21,508 nt of DNA from an uncultured Campylobacter sp. (GCF_937997535.1 NZ_CALKTT010000073.1:1-21508); one strand, 5' to 3'. Positions 7,099 to 15,926 are shown, numbered from the stretch's first letter. Notes: generated by a model not told the origin, from the letters alone. Numbers and translations are program-made.

Positions 7099-7150
7099 AT
7101 CTGATAAAAAAATTTATAAAATATGTCATCAAATTTCAAAAGGACAAAAT

Positions 7151-8689
7151 TTGCCGACGTCAAAAGATAATGCCCCAAGCCGCAACGAAGACCTGGCTGA
7201 AAAGATAGCTCAAAATAACGCTGAGAATAACGCTAAAGGCGAGGCTCAAAATTTCACTGAAAATCAGACTGTAAATAACGCCGAGATTAAAATCAAAGCT
7301 GCCGCCGAAAGCGAAGCGGTCGTCAAAAACAAAGCCGAAGCCGCTGCCGAAAATCAAAGCGAAAGCATAGCCGAAACGGGCAAAGTCGCCGGAGCAAATA
7401 CCGACGCTGATAAAGCAGGCGCAGCTGCGCTAGACGCCGCGGAAGGCAGGACTAAAACTGCCGCCGAAAATCAAAGCAAAAACCGGGTCAAAACCGACAA
7501 GGTCTCATCTGCTGGTGCGGCTGCATTTAGCGACGCCGCCGAAGCCAATGAAACCTTCTCGGCTAATGCTTCCGCATTAGGCGACGCCGCCGCTTCCGGA
7601 GCCGCTGCGGGCATGAAAGCAGGTCTTGCCAAGGCTAGCGGGCGCGCAAAGACGAGCAAGATATTTTTTATCGGCGCTACTTTGCTGATGTTTTGCTGCG
7701 TGATCTATCTGTTTTCGCCGTTTTTGATGGTGATCGCAATCGGCGTACTGATGGCAGTGGCGACCTCGGGTCTGCACACTAAAGTAACGAAGCTGTGTCG
7801 CGGCAGGCGCACGCTAGCCTCGGTGCTTAGCCTGTTTTTGCTCTGCGCACTTTTTTTCGTGCCCTTCATCTACGCAGTGATCGAGATCGCCAAAAACGCC
7901 GCGAGCTTCGATATGGCGCGCCTAAACGACGCGCTTAGCTACGTTCAGAGCCTAAACATCAAGCTGCCAGGGCCTTTTGAAAAATTTGATACGCAGTTTC
8001 GCTCGTTTTTGGCAAACCTAGACGTCGCAGGCTTAGCGAAACAGATCATCTCCTACCTCTCGGTCGTTGGAAAGTCCAGCGCAAAATTTATCGTCGATAT
8101 GGTGCTTATCGTCGTGTTTTGCTTTTTTGCATACCTCTACGGCGAGAGCTTCAAGCGCTTTTTCAAAAAAATTCTACCCGTCGAGCCCGCGCAGATCGAT
8201 TATATCTTTTCCGAGACGGCAAATACGATGAGCGTCGTGTTTTACTCGACCATCTTCAACGCCGTATTGCAGGGCTTTTTGTTTTCGATCATCGCGGGGA
8301 TCTTCGGGTTTGACGCGCTGCTGATGGGGGTGCTTTTCGCCTTTTGCTCGCTCATCCCCGCAGTCGGCGGCGCGCTTATCTATGTGCCCACCGCGCTATA
8401 CGTGCTAGCGGGGGGTAGCACCTCGGGCGCGATCGTGATAATGGCGTATTGCGTGATACTGATCTCAACGCTCGCGGACAGCTTCGTAAAGCCGCTCGTG
8501 ATAAAATTTATCAACTCGCGCCTAGTCGAAAACCCCGCAAACATCAACGAGATGCTGATCTTCTTCTCGATGCTTTCGGGCATCAGTACGTTTGGGTTCT
8601 GGGGCGTGATCTTGGGACCCGCGATTTTAACGCTATTTATTGCGGTGCTAAATTTATACGATTATCTAAAAAAAATAGAATTTGAGTAG
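7151..8689 (+). CDS. AI-2E family inner-membrane transporter with low-complexity N-terminal extension
   Basis: The C-terminal 342 residues (about 171-512) are a typical AI-2E-family (UPF0118) permease: hydrophobic segments near 171-205 and 220-245, a soluble loop, and the family core with FYSTIFNAVLQGFLFSIIAG, PAVGGALIYVP and the end LGPAILTLFIAVLNLY. Family members export small molecules or act as Na+/H+ antiporters; the substrate cannot be read from sequence. Residues 1-170 are an Ala/Asn/Glu/Lys-rich, probably disordered extension not normal for the family, with a repeated AAENQS word at 65-70 and 104-109. The TTG start at 7151 follows AAAAGGA by 6 nt; the alternative ATG at residue 155 has no ribosome binding site, so the extension is probably translated. 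C. jejuni has a related gene beside ruvB. Confidence 0.9.
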   Translation: MPTSKDNAPSRNEDLAEKIAQNNAENNAKGEAQNFTENQTVNNAEIKIKAAAESEAVVKNKAEAAAENQSESIAETGKVAGANTDADKAGAAALDAAEGRTKTAAENQSKNRVKTDKVSSAGAAAFSDAAEANETFSANASALGDAAASGAAAGMKAGLAKASGRAKTSKIFFIGATLLMFCCVIYLFSPFLMVIAIGVLMAVATSGLHTKVTKLCRGRRTLASVLSLFLLCALFFVPFIYAVIEIAKNAASFDMARLNDALSYVQSLNIKLPGPFEKFDTQFRSFLANLDVAGLAKQIISYLSVVGKSSAKFIVDMVLIVVFCFFAYLYGESFKRFFKKILPVEPAQIDYIFSETANTMSVVFYSTIFNAVLQGFLFSIIAGIFGFDALLMGVLFAFCSLIPAVGGALIYVPTALYVLAGGSTSGAIVIMAYCVILISTLADSFVKPLVIKFINSRLVENPANINEMLIFFSMLSGISTFGFWGVILGPAILTLFIAVLNLYDYLKKIEFE

Positions 8690-8694
8690 GGCTT

Positions 8695-8712
8695 GCGCCG
8701 CTTGGCGCTTTT
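8695..8712 (+). terminator. Probable weak terminator after the AI-2E gene
   Basis: Five nucleotides after the stop, GCGCC and GGCGC form a 5-bp GC stem around GCTT, followed by TTTT. It is short, but the position is right for the AI-2E transcript. Confidence 0.45.
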
Positions 8713-9497
8713 AAATTTATGAAAATGCTGCTCGTAAAGCGCAATGCCTAACATGTCCTGGCGGCTTTTTGTCCGTTCGCGCCATAAATTTTTAAAATTT
8801 AGCTTCGGCGCGGAATTCCTACGCCTAGGAATTTTAAAATTTATGCTCTTGTTTTGAAATTTAAAAACCCTCTGCGCGCCGCAAAGCCCATGACCGAACG
8901 AAGGGCTGCGATACTAGAGAGTAAATGCGCGCTAAATTTAGCGTGTTTGATGGCGCCCAGGCTAAGCTCGATGTTTTACTGCGGCGCATCTCAGGCTACG
9001 CGCGGAAGTAGTTTATGTCGGCGGTAGGCGCCCCTGCCGCCGTTTTTTATAGCGGCATCCCAAACAAACGGGCGTCGCAGCGGCTATAGGCTGTGGCGCC
9101 GGACAGCAGTCGCTACGGCACCGCCTTTTATGCGGCGTCTGATTTGGTACGGCATGTTTTTTATGCGACGTAAAGCATAGCGCTGCGCAGAAATTTCATA
9201 AATTTAATTCGTCCGTCGCTTTTTAAAATTTCGCATCATCGTGGGGCTTAACTGCAGATTAGAATTTCACAGACGAATACAAGGCGGCGTATCAAAAGCT
9301 TAAAAATCGGCTAAGGGTGCAAAAGCGGCGTCGGGCTAGAGATACAAAAACAGGCTAGAAGTGACAAAGATGAGTTTGAAAATTTCAAATTCCGTGGGCG
9401 CAGATAAAATTTATAAGGAAAATTTACCTAGTAGTGCAGAAACTGCCAAAAATAACAAAATTTAAGCGAAAAGCACCAATAGAGCGGTGGCGGCGAT
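8713..9497 (+). other. Long spacer between the AI-2E gene and napD
   Basis: I see no convincing gene in this stretch. It holds an 8-bp hairpin with a four-base loop at 8814-8833 (AATTCCTA and TAGGAATT), a strong terminator at 9020-9048, and a set of similar GC hairpins with T-runs up to about 9180. A 31-codon ATG frame at 9370-9465 lacks a ribosome binding site and is not counted as a gene. Confidence 0.5.
9020..9048 (+). terminator. Strong rho-independent terminator with no obvious upstream gene
   Basis: GGCGGTAGG (9020-9028) pairs with CCTGCCGCC (9033-9041) over nine bases, with one G-U pair and a four-base loop, followed by G and six T. It is a textbook plus-strand terminator, yet the nearest plus-strand gene ends 330 nt earlier and has its own hairpin, so it may end a small RNA or a long 3' tail. 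Confidence 0.65.
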
Positions 9498-9833
9498 TTA
9501 GATCCGCACCTTGCCGCCGTATTTGATCTGACTCGGGTCTTTTTCGTCCAGCTCGCGCATTATCTGCTCGCCGTTGTCGGAGTTTGCCGCGGCGATATCT
9601 GCGTCCAGATCGGAGTATGAGTAGATCATCATCGCCTCGCTTACGCCCTCTATGGCTTCTATCGCGCGAAATGCGGCGATCTCGTTCTCGAAGCTCTCTG
9701 CGCTAATCGTGGCTACCGCCTTGCGGTCCTCGCATGCGACGAACTCGCAGCCGCCGATACTTTGCAGCTGCTTGCGAAACGCCGCTACGTCGGCATTTGC
9801 GCTCAGATAGATTACGACGCTTGAAATATTCAT
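9498..9833 (-). CDS. napD: NapD, chaperone for periplasmic nitrate reductase assembly
   Basis: NapD is a small cytoplasmic chaperone that binds the Tat signal of NapA and holds back export until the molybdenum cofactor is loaded. From the ATG at 9833 it has 111 residues and begins MNISSVVIYL, the usual beta-strand opening of the family, with the SAESFENEIAAFRAIEAIEGV region near 40-65 and the MMIYSY strand following. I choose 9833 because its ATG overlaps the napL stop (ATGA) behind GGGAG; an ATG four codons upstream lies inside napL and fits the family less well. It is the last gene of the nap operon, as in C. jejuni. Confidence 0.9.
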   Translation of the reverse strand: MNISSVVIYLSANADVAAFRKQLQSIGGCEFVACEDRKAVATISAESFENEIAAFRAIEAIEGVSEAMMIYSYSDLDADIAAANSDNGEQIMRELDEKDPSQIKYGGKVRI

Positions 9834-11035
9834 TTTAACTCCCAAAAGTAGATATATCTATTGTATCCCGAGCCCACTAGATACTCTCCTTCGAAAAGCA
9901 GATAGTTGATGATGTCGTTGTCCAGCTCAATGCTGCGGACGATCTCGCCTGCTTTATCGATTACGCGCACGCCGTTATTTACGGTGAAAGCGCCCAGCTC
10001 GGGGCTTAGCGCCACGGCAAAAACTGCAAAATGGGCGTTATAAAATTTAGCGAAATCGCCGTTTTCGTAGTAGCACGATCTTTCTTTGTCGTTCGAGCCG
10101 CTCATCATACGATCGCCAAGCAGCGCCACGGAGTAGATCCCGTCCTTGTGCAGGGATTTTTGGCTCATAAGCTTTTTCGCTTTCACGTCGAAATAAAACA
10201 CGATGCCGCCTTCGCACGAGATTAGTAGCGTCCCGCTAGCGCGGTCGTAGGCGCTGCCGCCCAAAGACGCGATGGTGAGCTTTTGCTCGAAGCTTACCTT
10301 GCCGCTAGACAGGTCTAAGTATAAAATTTCGCTACCAAGACCTAGCAAAATCACGGTGTTTTCGTCGTAGAAATAGACGTTTTTAATCCCCGTCATCGGT
10401 AGCTTGTAGTGCGTGATCTTGCCGCCCGCAAACACACCCAGCATCTTTTCAAACGCGTCGCCGTTATACAAAAATGCGTATTTTTCGCCTAGTTTATCAA
10501 CGTCGAATATGGTAGCGCCCATCGGCTCGTCTAGGTAATTTTTGGACGAGGGCAGGGCAAAAATTAGAGTCTTGGAGATTACGCTCGGCACGGAATTCCG
10601 AGCGGAATTTAATGCCGTAGAATTCTCGGCAGAATTCTGCTTCGCGGAATTTTCTAAAGAATTTACGGCAGCGGAATTTGCGGTGGAATCTCCCGTGGAA
10701 TTTACGCTTGCTTTTGCATTGAAATTCTGCGCCGCATTGGAATTTGTGCTTGTGACGGAATTTTGATCTGCAAAATTTTGCCTGGCGGCAGAATTTTGCA
10801 TGGAACTCTCCGCAGAGTTAATGGTGATTTTATAGAGCTTGCCGTTGTCAAGCCCTGCGTAAATTTCGCCGTCTAGATTTTTTAGCACCGCGACATTTGC
10901 GTCAAGCTCTAGTATGAAGCTAGCGTGTTTGATCTTTGCAGGCGCATCTATGCCCACAGCGCCACTAGGTATTGCAACGCCGTTGCCGGCATAGATGAAG
11001 CAGGCGCAAAGTAGCAGCGATGGTAAAAATTTCAT
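9830..11035 (-). CDS. napL: NapL, periplasmic accessory protein of nitrate reductase, with Ser/Asn-rich insertion
   Basis: NapL is an epsilonproteobacterial nap accessory protein whose exact role is not settled. The 401-residue product starts with a Sec signal peptide (hydrophobic residues 4-20) and then has WD/beta-propeller-like text, for example GEIYAGLDNGKLYKITI (56-72), FYDENTVILLGLGSEILYLDL and LLISCEGGIVFYFDVKAKKL. Identification rests on position between napB and napD plus the propeller-like pattern. Residues 72-149 are a low-complexity Ser/Asn/Ala stretch (repeated NSA, QNS, ENS) that interrupts the propeller near its first blade. Its DNA (10589-10822) is packed with AATT words. It starts 9 nt after the napB stop behind GGAG. 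Confidence 0.88.
   Translation of the reverse strand: MKFLPSLLLCACFIYAGNGVAIPSGAVGIDAPAKIKHASFILELDANVAVLKNLDGEIYAGLDNGKLYKITINSAESSMQNSAARQNFADQNSVTSTNSNAAQNFNAKASVNSTGDSTANSAAVNSLENSAKQNSAENSTALNSARNSVPSVISKTLIFALPSSKNYLDEPMGATIFDVDKLGEKYAFLYNGDAFEKMLGVFAGGKITHYKLPMTGIKNVYFYDENTVILLGLGSEILYLDLSSGKVSFEQKLTIASLGGSAYDRASGTLLISCEGGIVFYFDVKAKKLMSQKSLHKDGIYSVALLGDRMMSGSNDKERSCYYENGDFAKFYNAHFAVFAVALSPELGAFTVNNGVRVIDKAGEIVRSIELDNDIINYLLFEGEYLVGSGYNRYIYFWELK
10589..10822 (-). repeat. AATT-rich repeat array coding the Ser/Asn insertion of NapL
   Basis: About 13 AATT tetranucleotides occur in 234 nt, mostly as GGAATT or GAATTC on the plus strand, read on the minus strand as Asn-Ser, Asn-Phe or Gln-Asn codon pairs. 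Two words are exact copies of spacer sequence elsewhere in the window: GCAGAATTCTGC (10629-10640, also 3845-3856) and GCCGTAGAATTCT (10614-10626, also 2915-2927). The array stays in frame throughout. Confidence 0.7.
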
Positions 11036-11044
11036 CTCGCGCTC

Positions 11045-11578
11045 CTACTCAACCTCGGCACCTTGATTTAGCGTATCTATGAGATTAGAAGTGGAATTTG
11101 CGTCGCTAAACCTGCTAAAATCAGCCTTAAAATTATTTTTCACTAGCGGATTGGTTTGGGCTTGCGGTACGTGGCATTGCGTGCAGTTGAATCGCTGCTC
11201 GGCTAGCGTGCCGTTTAGATCCGCGCCTGTGCGAAAGTCTACCAAGTGGCTTTTTGGAATCGGGGTAGAGCCTACATCCTTAGCGACATCGGGCATATGG
11301 CAGGTTACGCACATATTGTTATCCTTTGTGATCGGCACTAGCCCGTCTAGGCTGTGCGGTATGAGCGGCGGAGCGTTTTCGAAGCTGCGCTCGATTTTCG
11401 AAGCGGCGCCCGGAGCATCCTCGCTATATTTGAAATCGGGCAGGGAATTTTTATTTTGCGCCGATTCGTCCACACTTTTTATAAAGCCCAAGCTGTCGGC
11501 ATCTATAGAAGCCGTCTTGTCCGCGGCAAAGAGCGCCGCACAGCATGCAAGAGCCAAGCCTAAAACCATTTTTTTCAT
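11045..11578 (-). CDS. napB: NapB, periplasmic dihaem cytochrome c subunit of nitrate reductase
   Basis: NapB passes electrons from the quinol-oxidising part of the system to NapA in the periplasm. The 177-residue protein has a Sec signal peptide (about 1-19, ending AALFAA) and exactly two haem-binding motifs, CVTCH (90-94) and CTQCH (132-136). A conserved PPLIPHSLDGLVPI block (70-83) precedes the first motif and the family's PIPKSHL lies between the two. Length is normal. Its ATG overlaps the napH stop (ATGA), so the two are probably translationally coupled. Confidence 0.97.
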   Translation of the reverse strand: MKKMVLGLALACCAALFAADKTASIDADSLGFIKSVDESAQNKNSLPDFKYSEDAPGAASKIERSFENAPPLIPHSLDGLVPITKDNNMCVTCHMPDVAKDVGSTPIPKSHLVDFRTGADLNGTLAEQRFNCTQCHVPQAQTNPLVKNNFKADFSRFSDANSTSNLIDTLNQGAEVE

Positions 11579-12384
11579 TTTTTCACTCCTAATATACTAA
11601 AATTTAACGCATCGTCGTCGCATACGTCGATGCAGCGTCCGCAGCTGATACACTCGCTGCTAACGCGCCCGTTTTCGCGTCCGACCATCTTAAGTACCTG
11701 CACTTCGGGGCAGACCATTTTGCATTTGCCGCACATCGTGCATTTATCAACCTCGTGGCGAACGCGAATGACGCTAAAATAGCTAAGCACAGCCCAAAAT
11801 CCGCCGAGCGGGCATAGCCGCGAGCAGATAGTGCGATCGCCCGCGAAAATTTCAAAAACTACGATCAGTAGCGCGATTGCAAACGCACTGGCACTCAGCG
11901 ATATGACGGCGCGCGCGAAAAGCGAGATAAAATTTACGCTCTCAAACGCCGCAAAGCCGAAAGCTCCGCTGCAAACAAGCGCTAGCGCCGCTAGGACGTA
12001 GCGAGCTTTGCGATTTACGTTTAAAATTTTGGTGTGCACGCCGAGTCTTTTACGAAGCCACGCGGCAAGATCGGTTAGTAAATTTATCGGGCAAACCCAT
12101 GAGCAATATGCTCGCGGCGCTATAAGCGCATAAAATGCTCCTACGATAAGCGCTCCGACAACCGCCGTAGCGCCCAAAGAAAAGCTGGCTAGCAGCATCT
12201 GCGCCGTCGCAAACGGATCGCTTAGATTAATCGTGCCGAAAAGTTTCGACGAGCTTAGATTACCCTTTAGAATTCCTGATAAAACTCCGTTTTCGCTCGC
12301 GGCTTTGAAGGCGAAATTATTTCCTAAAATAAAAAGGACTAGAATAGAAATTTGGCTCAAACGCCTTAAAATAGTATATTTCAT
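11575..12384 (-). CDS. napH: NapH, membrane iron-sulfur quinol dehydrogenase subunit
   Basis: NapH, with NapG, is the quinol-oxidising membrane module that feeds electrons to NapB and NapA in organisms without NapC. The 269-residue protein has four to five hydrophobic segments, NapH/NosR-type CSWVCP (Cys94, Cys98) and CSRLCP (Cys177, Cys181) motifs at membrane edges, and two C-terminal [4Fe-4S] ferredoxin motifs (Cys205/208/211/215 and Cys235/238/241/245). No napC is visible in the operon, which agrees with use of NapGH. Its start overlaps the napG stop by ATGA, and its own stop overlaps napB. Confidence 0.96.
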   Translation of the reverse strand: MKYTILRRLSQISILVLFILGNNFAFKAASENGVLSGILKGNLSSSKLFGTINLSDPFATAQMLLASFSLGATAVVGALIVGAFYALIAPRAYCSWVCPINLLTDLAAWLRKRLGVHTKILNVNRKARYVLAALALVCSGAFGFAAFESVNFISLFARAVISLSASAFAIALLIVVFEIFAGDRTICSRLCPLGGFWAVLSYFSVIRVRHEVDKCTMCGKCKMVCPEVQVLKMVGRENGRVSSECISCGRCIDVCDDDALNFSILGVKK

Positions 12385-13139
12385 TGCCTCGCCCCCTCCA
12401 TTAGATCGTCCTCGTTTAAGTAGTCCCTGCTTTTTTGCGGATCAAGCTTGATTTTGGTATCTGCATCCTTTAGCTTCGCGTCGTCGCCCTTGATCCAGCC
12501 TTTGACGTAGTTGTCGTTGGAAATTCCTATGACGCGCTCGCGCTCCACGACGCTGATAGCCGCCTTTTTCGTGACGCAGGCATGCTCGCACTTACCGCAA
12601 CCCGTGCAGTAGTCGCTATCTACGACGGGCACGAGTAGGGCGTGCTTTTCGGTGCGGTTGTTGTGACGATAATCGATCCTAAGCGCCTTGTCCATTACGG
12701 GGCAGCTTCGCACGCACGCGTCGCATTGGATACCGGCGTAAGCGATGCAATGCTCGGTATCTATGACCGCAACGCCCATTTTGGATAGACGCACGTTAAG
12801 CTTGGAGTCTTCGCTTACCAGGCTTTTATCTAGTGCGTCGCTAGGACAGGCCGCGAGGCAAGGTATATCGTCGCACATATAGCACGGAATTTCGCGCGGG
12901 ATAAAAAACGGCGTGCCGTTTGCAATAGCATGATCGCAAAAGCTCGCAAGCTTAAGCGTATCAAAGGGGCACGCCTCGACACAAAGTCCGCACCTTAGGC
13001 ATTTGCTAAGAAATTCTTTCTCGCTTATAGTTCCGGGCGGGCGGAGTCTAGCGTGCTCGCCGGAGTTTGCGACTCCGAGCCCCAAAACGCCTACGCCCGC
13101 AGCTAAAGAAAGAATACCCAAGACCTCACGCCTATTCAT
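12381..13139 (-). CDS. napG: NapG, periplasmic ferredoxin-type subunit
   Basis: NapG relays electrons from NapH towards the periplasmic enzyme. The 252-residue protein begins MNRREVLGILSLAAG, a twin-arginine signal with a hydrophobic core, so it is folded with its clusters before export. It carries four [4Fe-4S] motif groups: Cys47/50/53/57, Cys86/89/94/98, Cys139/142/146 with a fourth ligand probably at 131, and Cys178/181/184/188. Size and motif number match NapG/MauM-type ferredoxins. It starts 3 nt after the napA stop and overlaps napH by ATGA, so the nap genes form a tight operon. Confidence 0.96.
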   Translation of the reverse strand: MNRREVLGILSLAAGVGVLGLGVANSGEHARLRPPGTISEKEFLSKCLRCGLCVEACPFDTLKLASFCDHAIANGTPFFIPREIPCYMCDDIPCLAACPSDALDKSLVSEDSKLNVRLSKMGVAVIDTEHCIAYAGIQCDACVRSCPVMDKALRIDYRHNNRTEKHALLVPVVDSDYCTGCGKCEHACVTKKAAISVVERERVIGISNDNYVKGWIKGDDAKLKDADTKIKLDPQKSRDYLNEDDLMEGARQ

Positions 13140-13142
13140 AAT

Positions 13143-15926
13143 TTACGCCTTGTAAATTTTAACCGCGCATTTTTTGTAGTCGGTCTCTTTTGAAAGCGGA
13201 CAGGTATGATCGAGCGTGACGCGGTTGATATAAACCTTCTCGTCAAAAAACGGCACGAAAATAAGCCCCTTCGGCGGAATGTTACGTCCGTGGAAGTCCA
13301 CGCGCGCTTTTACCTTGCCGCGGCGCGACTCAATCCAGACGATTTCGTTTTGTTGCACGCCGATTTTGGAGCCGTCGGCTTCGTTCATATAGCATCTTGC
13401 TTCCGGTACGGCGCGATAAAGCTCCGGTACGCGCATAGTCATAGTGCCCGTATGCCAGTGCTCTAGCACGCGACCCGTACATAGCCAGAAAGGATACTCC
13501 TCGCTTGGCACTTCTACAGGATCCATATATGGACGGAAGAAAATTTTAGCTTTATTGGCAAGGCTTGTTTTTTCTTCGCCTGAAGTAGCGGATTTCAGAT
13601 CGCCACTAGGAAGCGCTGCTTTGGCGTTGCCATAAAAGGCAAAGTCACTATCCGGAGCCGCTTTTTTAGCATAAGGATCGTATTGGGCGTTAAAGCGCCA
13701 AAGCGTTTCTTTGCCGTCTACGACCGGCCACCTAAGACCGCGCACTCGGTGATATGTATCGAAATCGGCTAGGTCGTGTCCGTGACCGGTGCCGAATTTT
13801 CGGTACTCCTCCCAAAGATATTTTTGGATGAAAAAGCCATATCCTTTAAATTCTTTGCCGTCGCTGCCGATTACGCCGCGTGAGTCGCCGTTTACTTCAG
13901 AGTTATCGAAGCTTGCCATAATCGGATCTTTTGCCGCGAAAGCCTGAGCGTCTTTGTTTGCAAAGAGCACTTCAAATAGTGTAGTCTCTGGCGTATAGCC
14001 GAATTCTGAAATTTTATCTAATACGTTTGGAAGCGTAAGCTTATCATTTACTTTAACCTCGCCCCAGAAATCCTTGAGTTTGAAGCGCTTGGAAAACTCT
14101 AGCATCTGCCACGTATCGCTCATCGCGTCGCCCACAGGAAGGACCTGCTGTCTCCACCACTGCGTTCTGCGCTCGGCATTGCCGTATGCGCCCCATTTTT
14201 CGTAGATCATCGCGGTTGGCAGGATTAGATCAGCTACCTTTGCGCTTAGTCCCGGATACGGATCGCTTACTACGATGAAGTTATCCATCTCGCGCGCCGC
14301 TGCGATCCAGTGATTTGCGTTGGCGATCTGCTGCCATGGGTTATTTACCTGCACCCATAGCCATTTTATCTTGCCGTCTTCGAGATTGCGCAGAGCCTGC
14401 ACGTAGTGCGCACCCGGTTTCGGATTTATCGTGCCCTCGGGGAGTTTCCAAATTTTTTCGGAAACCTTTCTGTGCGCCGGATTTGCCACGACCATATCGG
14501 CAGGTAGGCGGTGAGAAAACGTGCCCACCTCTCTAGCCGTGCCGCAAGCGCTAGGCTGACCGGTAAGCGAAAACGCTCCACAGCCGGGCTTAGCTTGCTT
14601 GCCAAGAAGGAAATGCACCATGTAACTTTGCTCATTGACCCAAGTTCCTCTTGAGTGCTGATTAAAGCCCATCGTCCAAAAGCTTACTACTTTGCGATCT
14701 TTTTCTATATAAAAATCTGCCAGCTGCTTTAGCTTGGTCTTAAACGCCTCTAAATCCTCACTTTCGTCACCCTTAGCTAAAGGCGCTACAAATTCTAACG
14801 TGTAGGGCTCCAGCGCTTTTTTAAATTCTTCGAAGCTTATGAGCCAGTGAGCATCCGATTTGTCAGAGTGTTTGTTTTCGAGTACGTCGCCCTCTTTCAT
14901 ACCCAGATATGCTAAGGTAACGCCCTCGGATTTGCTTAAAATTTTGGATTTTTGCTTAGCCGCGGTGTCAAGCTCGGTTTTGCGGTATTTTTTATGATTT
15001 ATATCTTCTCGTAGGCCATAACCGATATCCACAGGGCCTGTAGCGAATACGCAGTGCTCTTTAATAAATTTCTCATCTATCATATCCGGGTGGTTGTAGA
15101 CGATCTCCCTTGCTATGTAGTTCCATATCGCAAGATCAGTATTCGGACGGAATATAATTTCGATGTCGGCGATGTTTGAAGTGCGGCTAGAGTAGGTCGA
15201 GAGATTTATAACTTTTACGCGGTCCGGGTTGCGAAGCTTGTGGTCGGAGACACGAGACCAAAGGATAGGGTGCATCTCTGCCATATTCGCGCCCCAGGCG
15301 ATGATGGTGTCGGTTAGCTCGATATCGTCGAAAACGCCCGCAGGTTCGTCGATACCGAAGGTTTGCATAAAACCTACGACGGCGCTGGCCATGCACTGGC
15401 GAGCATTAGGATCGAGATTATTGGAGCGAAAGCCCGCCTTTACTAGCTTTGCTGCAGCGTAACCTTCCGGGATCGTGTATTGACCGCTACCAAGTACGGC
15501 AAAGCCCTCGGGGCCGCCTTCGTTATAGGCGCGTCTGAAATGCTTCTCCATTTCGTCGAACGCTCTTTGCCAGCTGATCTCGATAAATTTTCCCTTTTTA
15601 TCGAATTCGCCCTTGGAATTTACGCGCAAAAGAGGCTTGGTAATGCGATCGGCGCCGTACATGATCTTGGCGTTAAAATAGCCTTTGATGCAGTTTAGAC
15701 CGCGATTTACAGGCGCTAACGGATCGCCTTTGACCGCTACGATCTTGCCGTCTTTGGTGGCTACCATGATGCCACAGCCGGTGCCGCAGAAGCGACAGGC
15801 CGCCTTGTCCCAGCGCCAGCCTTTTTCGGCTTCGTCCGCAGCGCTTAGTCCGCTAGGCAAGCTGATGCCCGCAACGCTACAGGCAGCCGCTGCTGCAGAG
15901 CTTTTTATAAAGTCTCGTCTATCCAT
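13143..15926 (-). CDS. napA: NapA, periplasmic nitrate reductase catalytic subunit
   Basis: NapA reduces nitrate to nitrite at a molybdenum bis-MGD centre in the periplasm. The 927-residue length fits the epsilonproteobacterial form, which is longer than the E. coli protein. It starts with a Tat signal (MDRRDFIKSSAAAAACSVAG), followed by a [4Fe-4S] site (Cys44, Cys47, Cys51, Cys79) and the molybdenum-ligand Cys178 in NARQCMASAV. Typical Mo-oxidoreductase blocks follow, including WGANMAEMHPILWSR, FNQHSRGTWVNEQ and the C-terminal LCTGRVLEHWHTGTMTMRVPEL. An AAAGG ribosome binding site is 8 nt from the ATG. It is the first gene of the operon napA-G-H-B-L-D and is divergent from fdhF. Confidence 0.98.
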   Translation of the reverse strand: MDRRDFIKSSAAAAACSVAGISLPSGLSAADEAEKGWRWDKAACRFCGTGCGIMVATKDGKIVAVKGDPLAPVNRGLNCIKGYFNAKIMYGADRITKPLLRVNSKGEFDKKGKFIEISWQRAFDEMEKHFRRAYNEGGPEGFAVLGSGQYTIPEGYAAAKLVKAGFRSNNLDPNARQCMASAVVGFMQTFGIDEPAGVFDDIELTDTIIAWGANMAEMHPILWSRVSDHKLRNPDRVKVINLSTYSSRTSNIADIEIIFRPNTDLAIWNYIAREIVYNHPDMIDEKFIKEHCVFATGPVDIGYGLREDINHKKYRKTELDTAAKQKSKILSKSEGVTLAYLGMKEGDVLENKHSDKSDAHWLISFEEFKKALEPYTLEFVAPLAKGDESEDLEAFKTKLKQLADFYIEKDRKVVSFWTMGFNQHSRGTWVNEQSYMVHFLLGKQAKPGCGAFSLTGQPSACGTAREVGTFSHRLPADMVVANPAHRKVSEKIWKLPEGTINPKPGAHYVQALRNLEDGKIKWLWVQVNNPWQQIANANHWIAAAREMDNFIVVSDPYPGLSAKVADLILPTAMIYEKWGAYGNAERRTQWWRQQVLPVGDAMSDTWQMLEFSKRFKLKDFWGEVKVNDKLTLPNVLDKISEFGYTPETTLFEVLFANKDAQAFAAKDPIMASFDNSEVNGDSRGVIGSDGKEFKGYGFFIQKYLWEEYRKFGTGHGHDLADFDTYHRVRGLRWPVVDGKETLWRFNAQYDPYAKKAAPDSDFAFYGNAKAALPSGDLKSATSGEEKTSLANKAKIFFRPYMDPVEVPSEEYPFWLCTGRVLEHWHTGTMTMRVPELYRAVPEARCYMNEADGSKIGVQQNEIVWIESRRGKVKARVDFHGRNIPPKGLIFVPFFDEKVYINRVTLDHTCPLSKETDYKKCAVKIYKA

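Larger units (their letters stand above)
6727..7150 (+). other. Decayed spacer before the AI-2E gene
   Basis: Apart from the ribD fragment I see no gene here. The left part (6730-6818) is GC-rich with frequent stops. The right part turns AT-rich and carries a long inverted repeat (7071-7098) and a TATAAA box at 7115-7120 that probably serves the next gene. Confidence 0.45.

Noticed and set aside
9370..9465. 31-codon ATG frame (MSLKISNSVGADKIYKENLP...) in the spacer before napD
   Set aside because: No ribosome binding site or promoter; possible tiny peptide but unsupported.
11079..11600. Long plus-strand frame opposite napB
   Set aside because: Antisense shadow of napB, which has haem motifs and operon overlaps on the minus strand.
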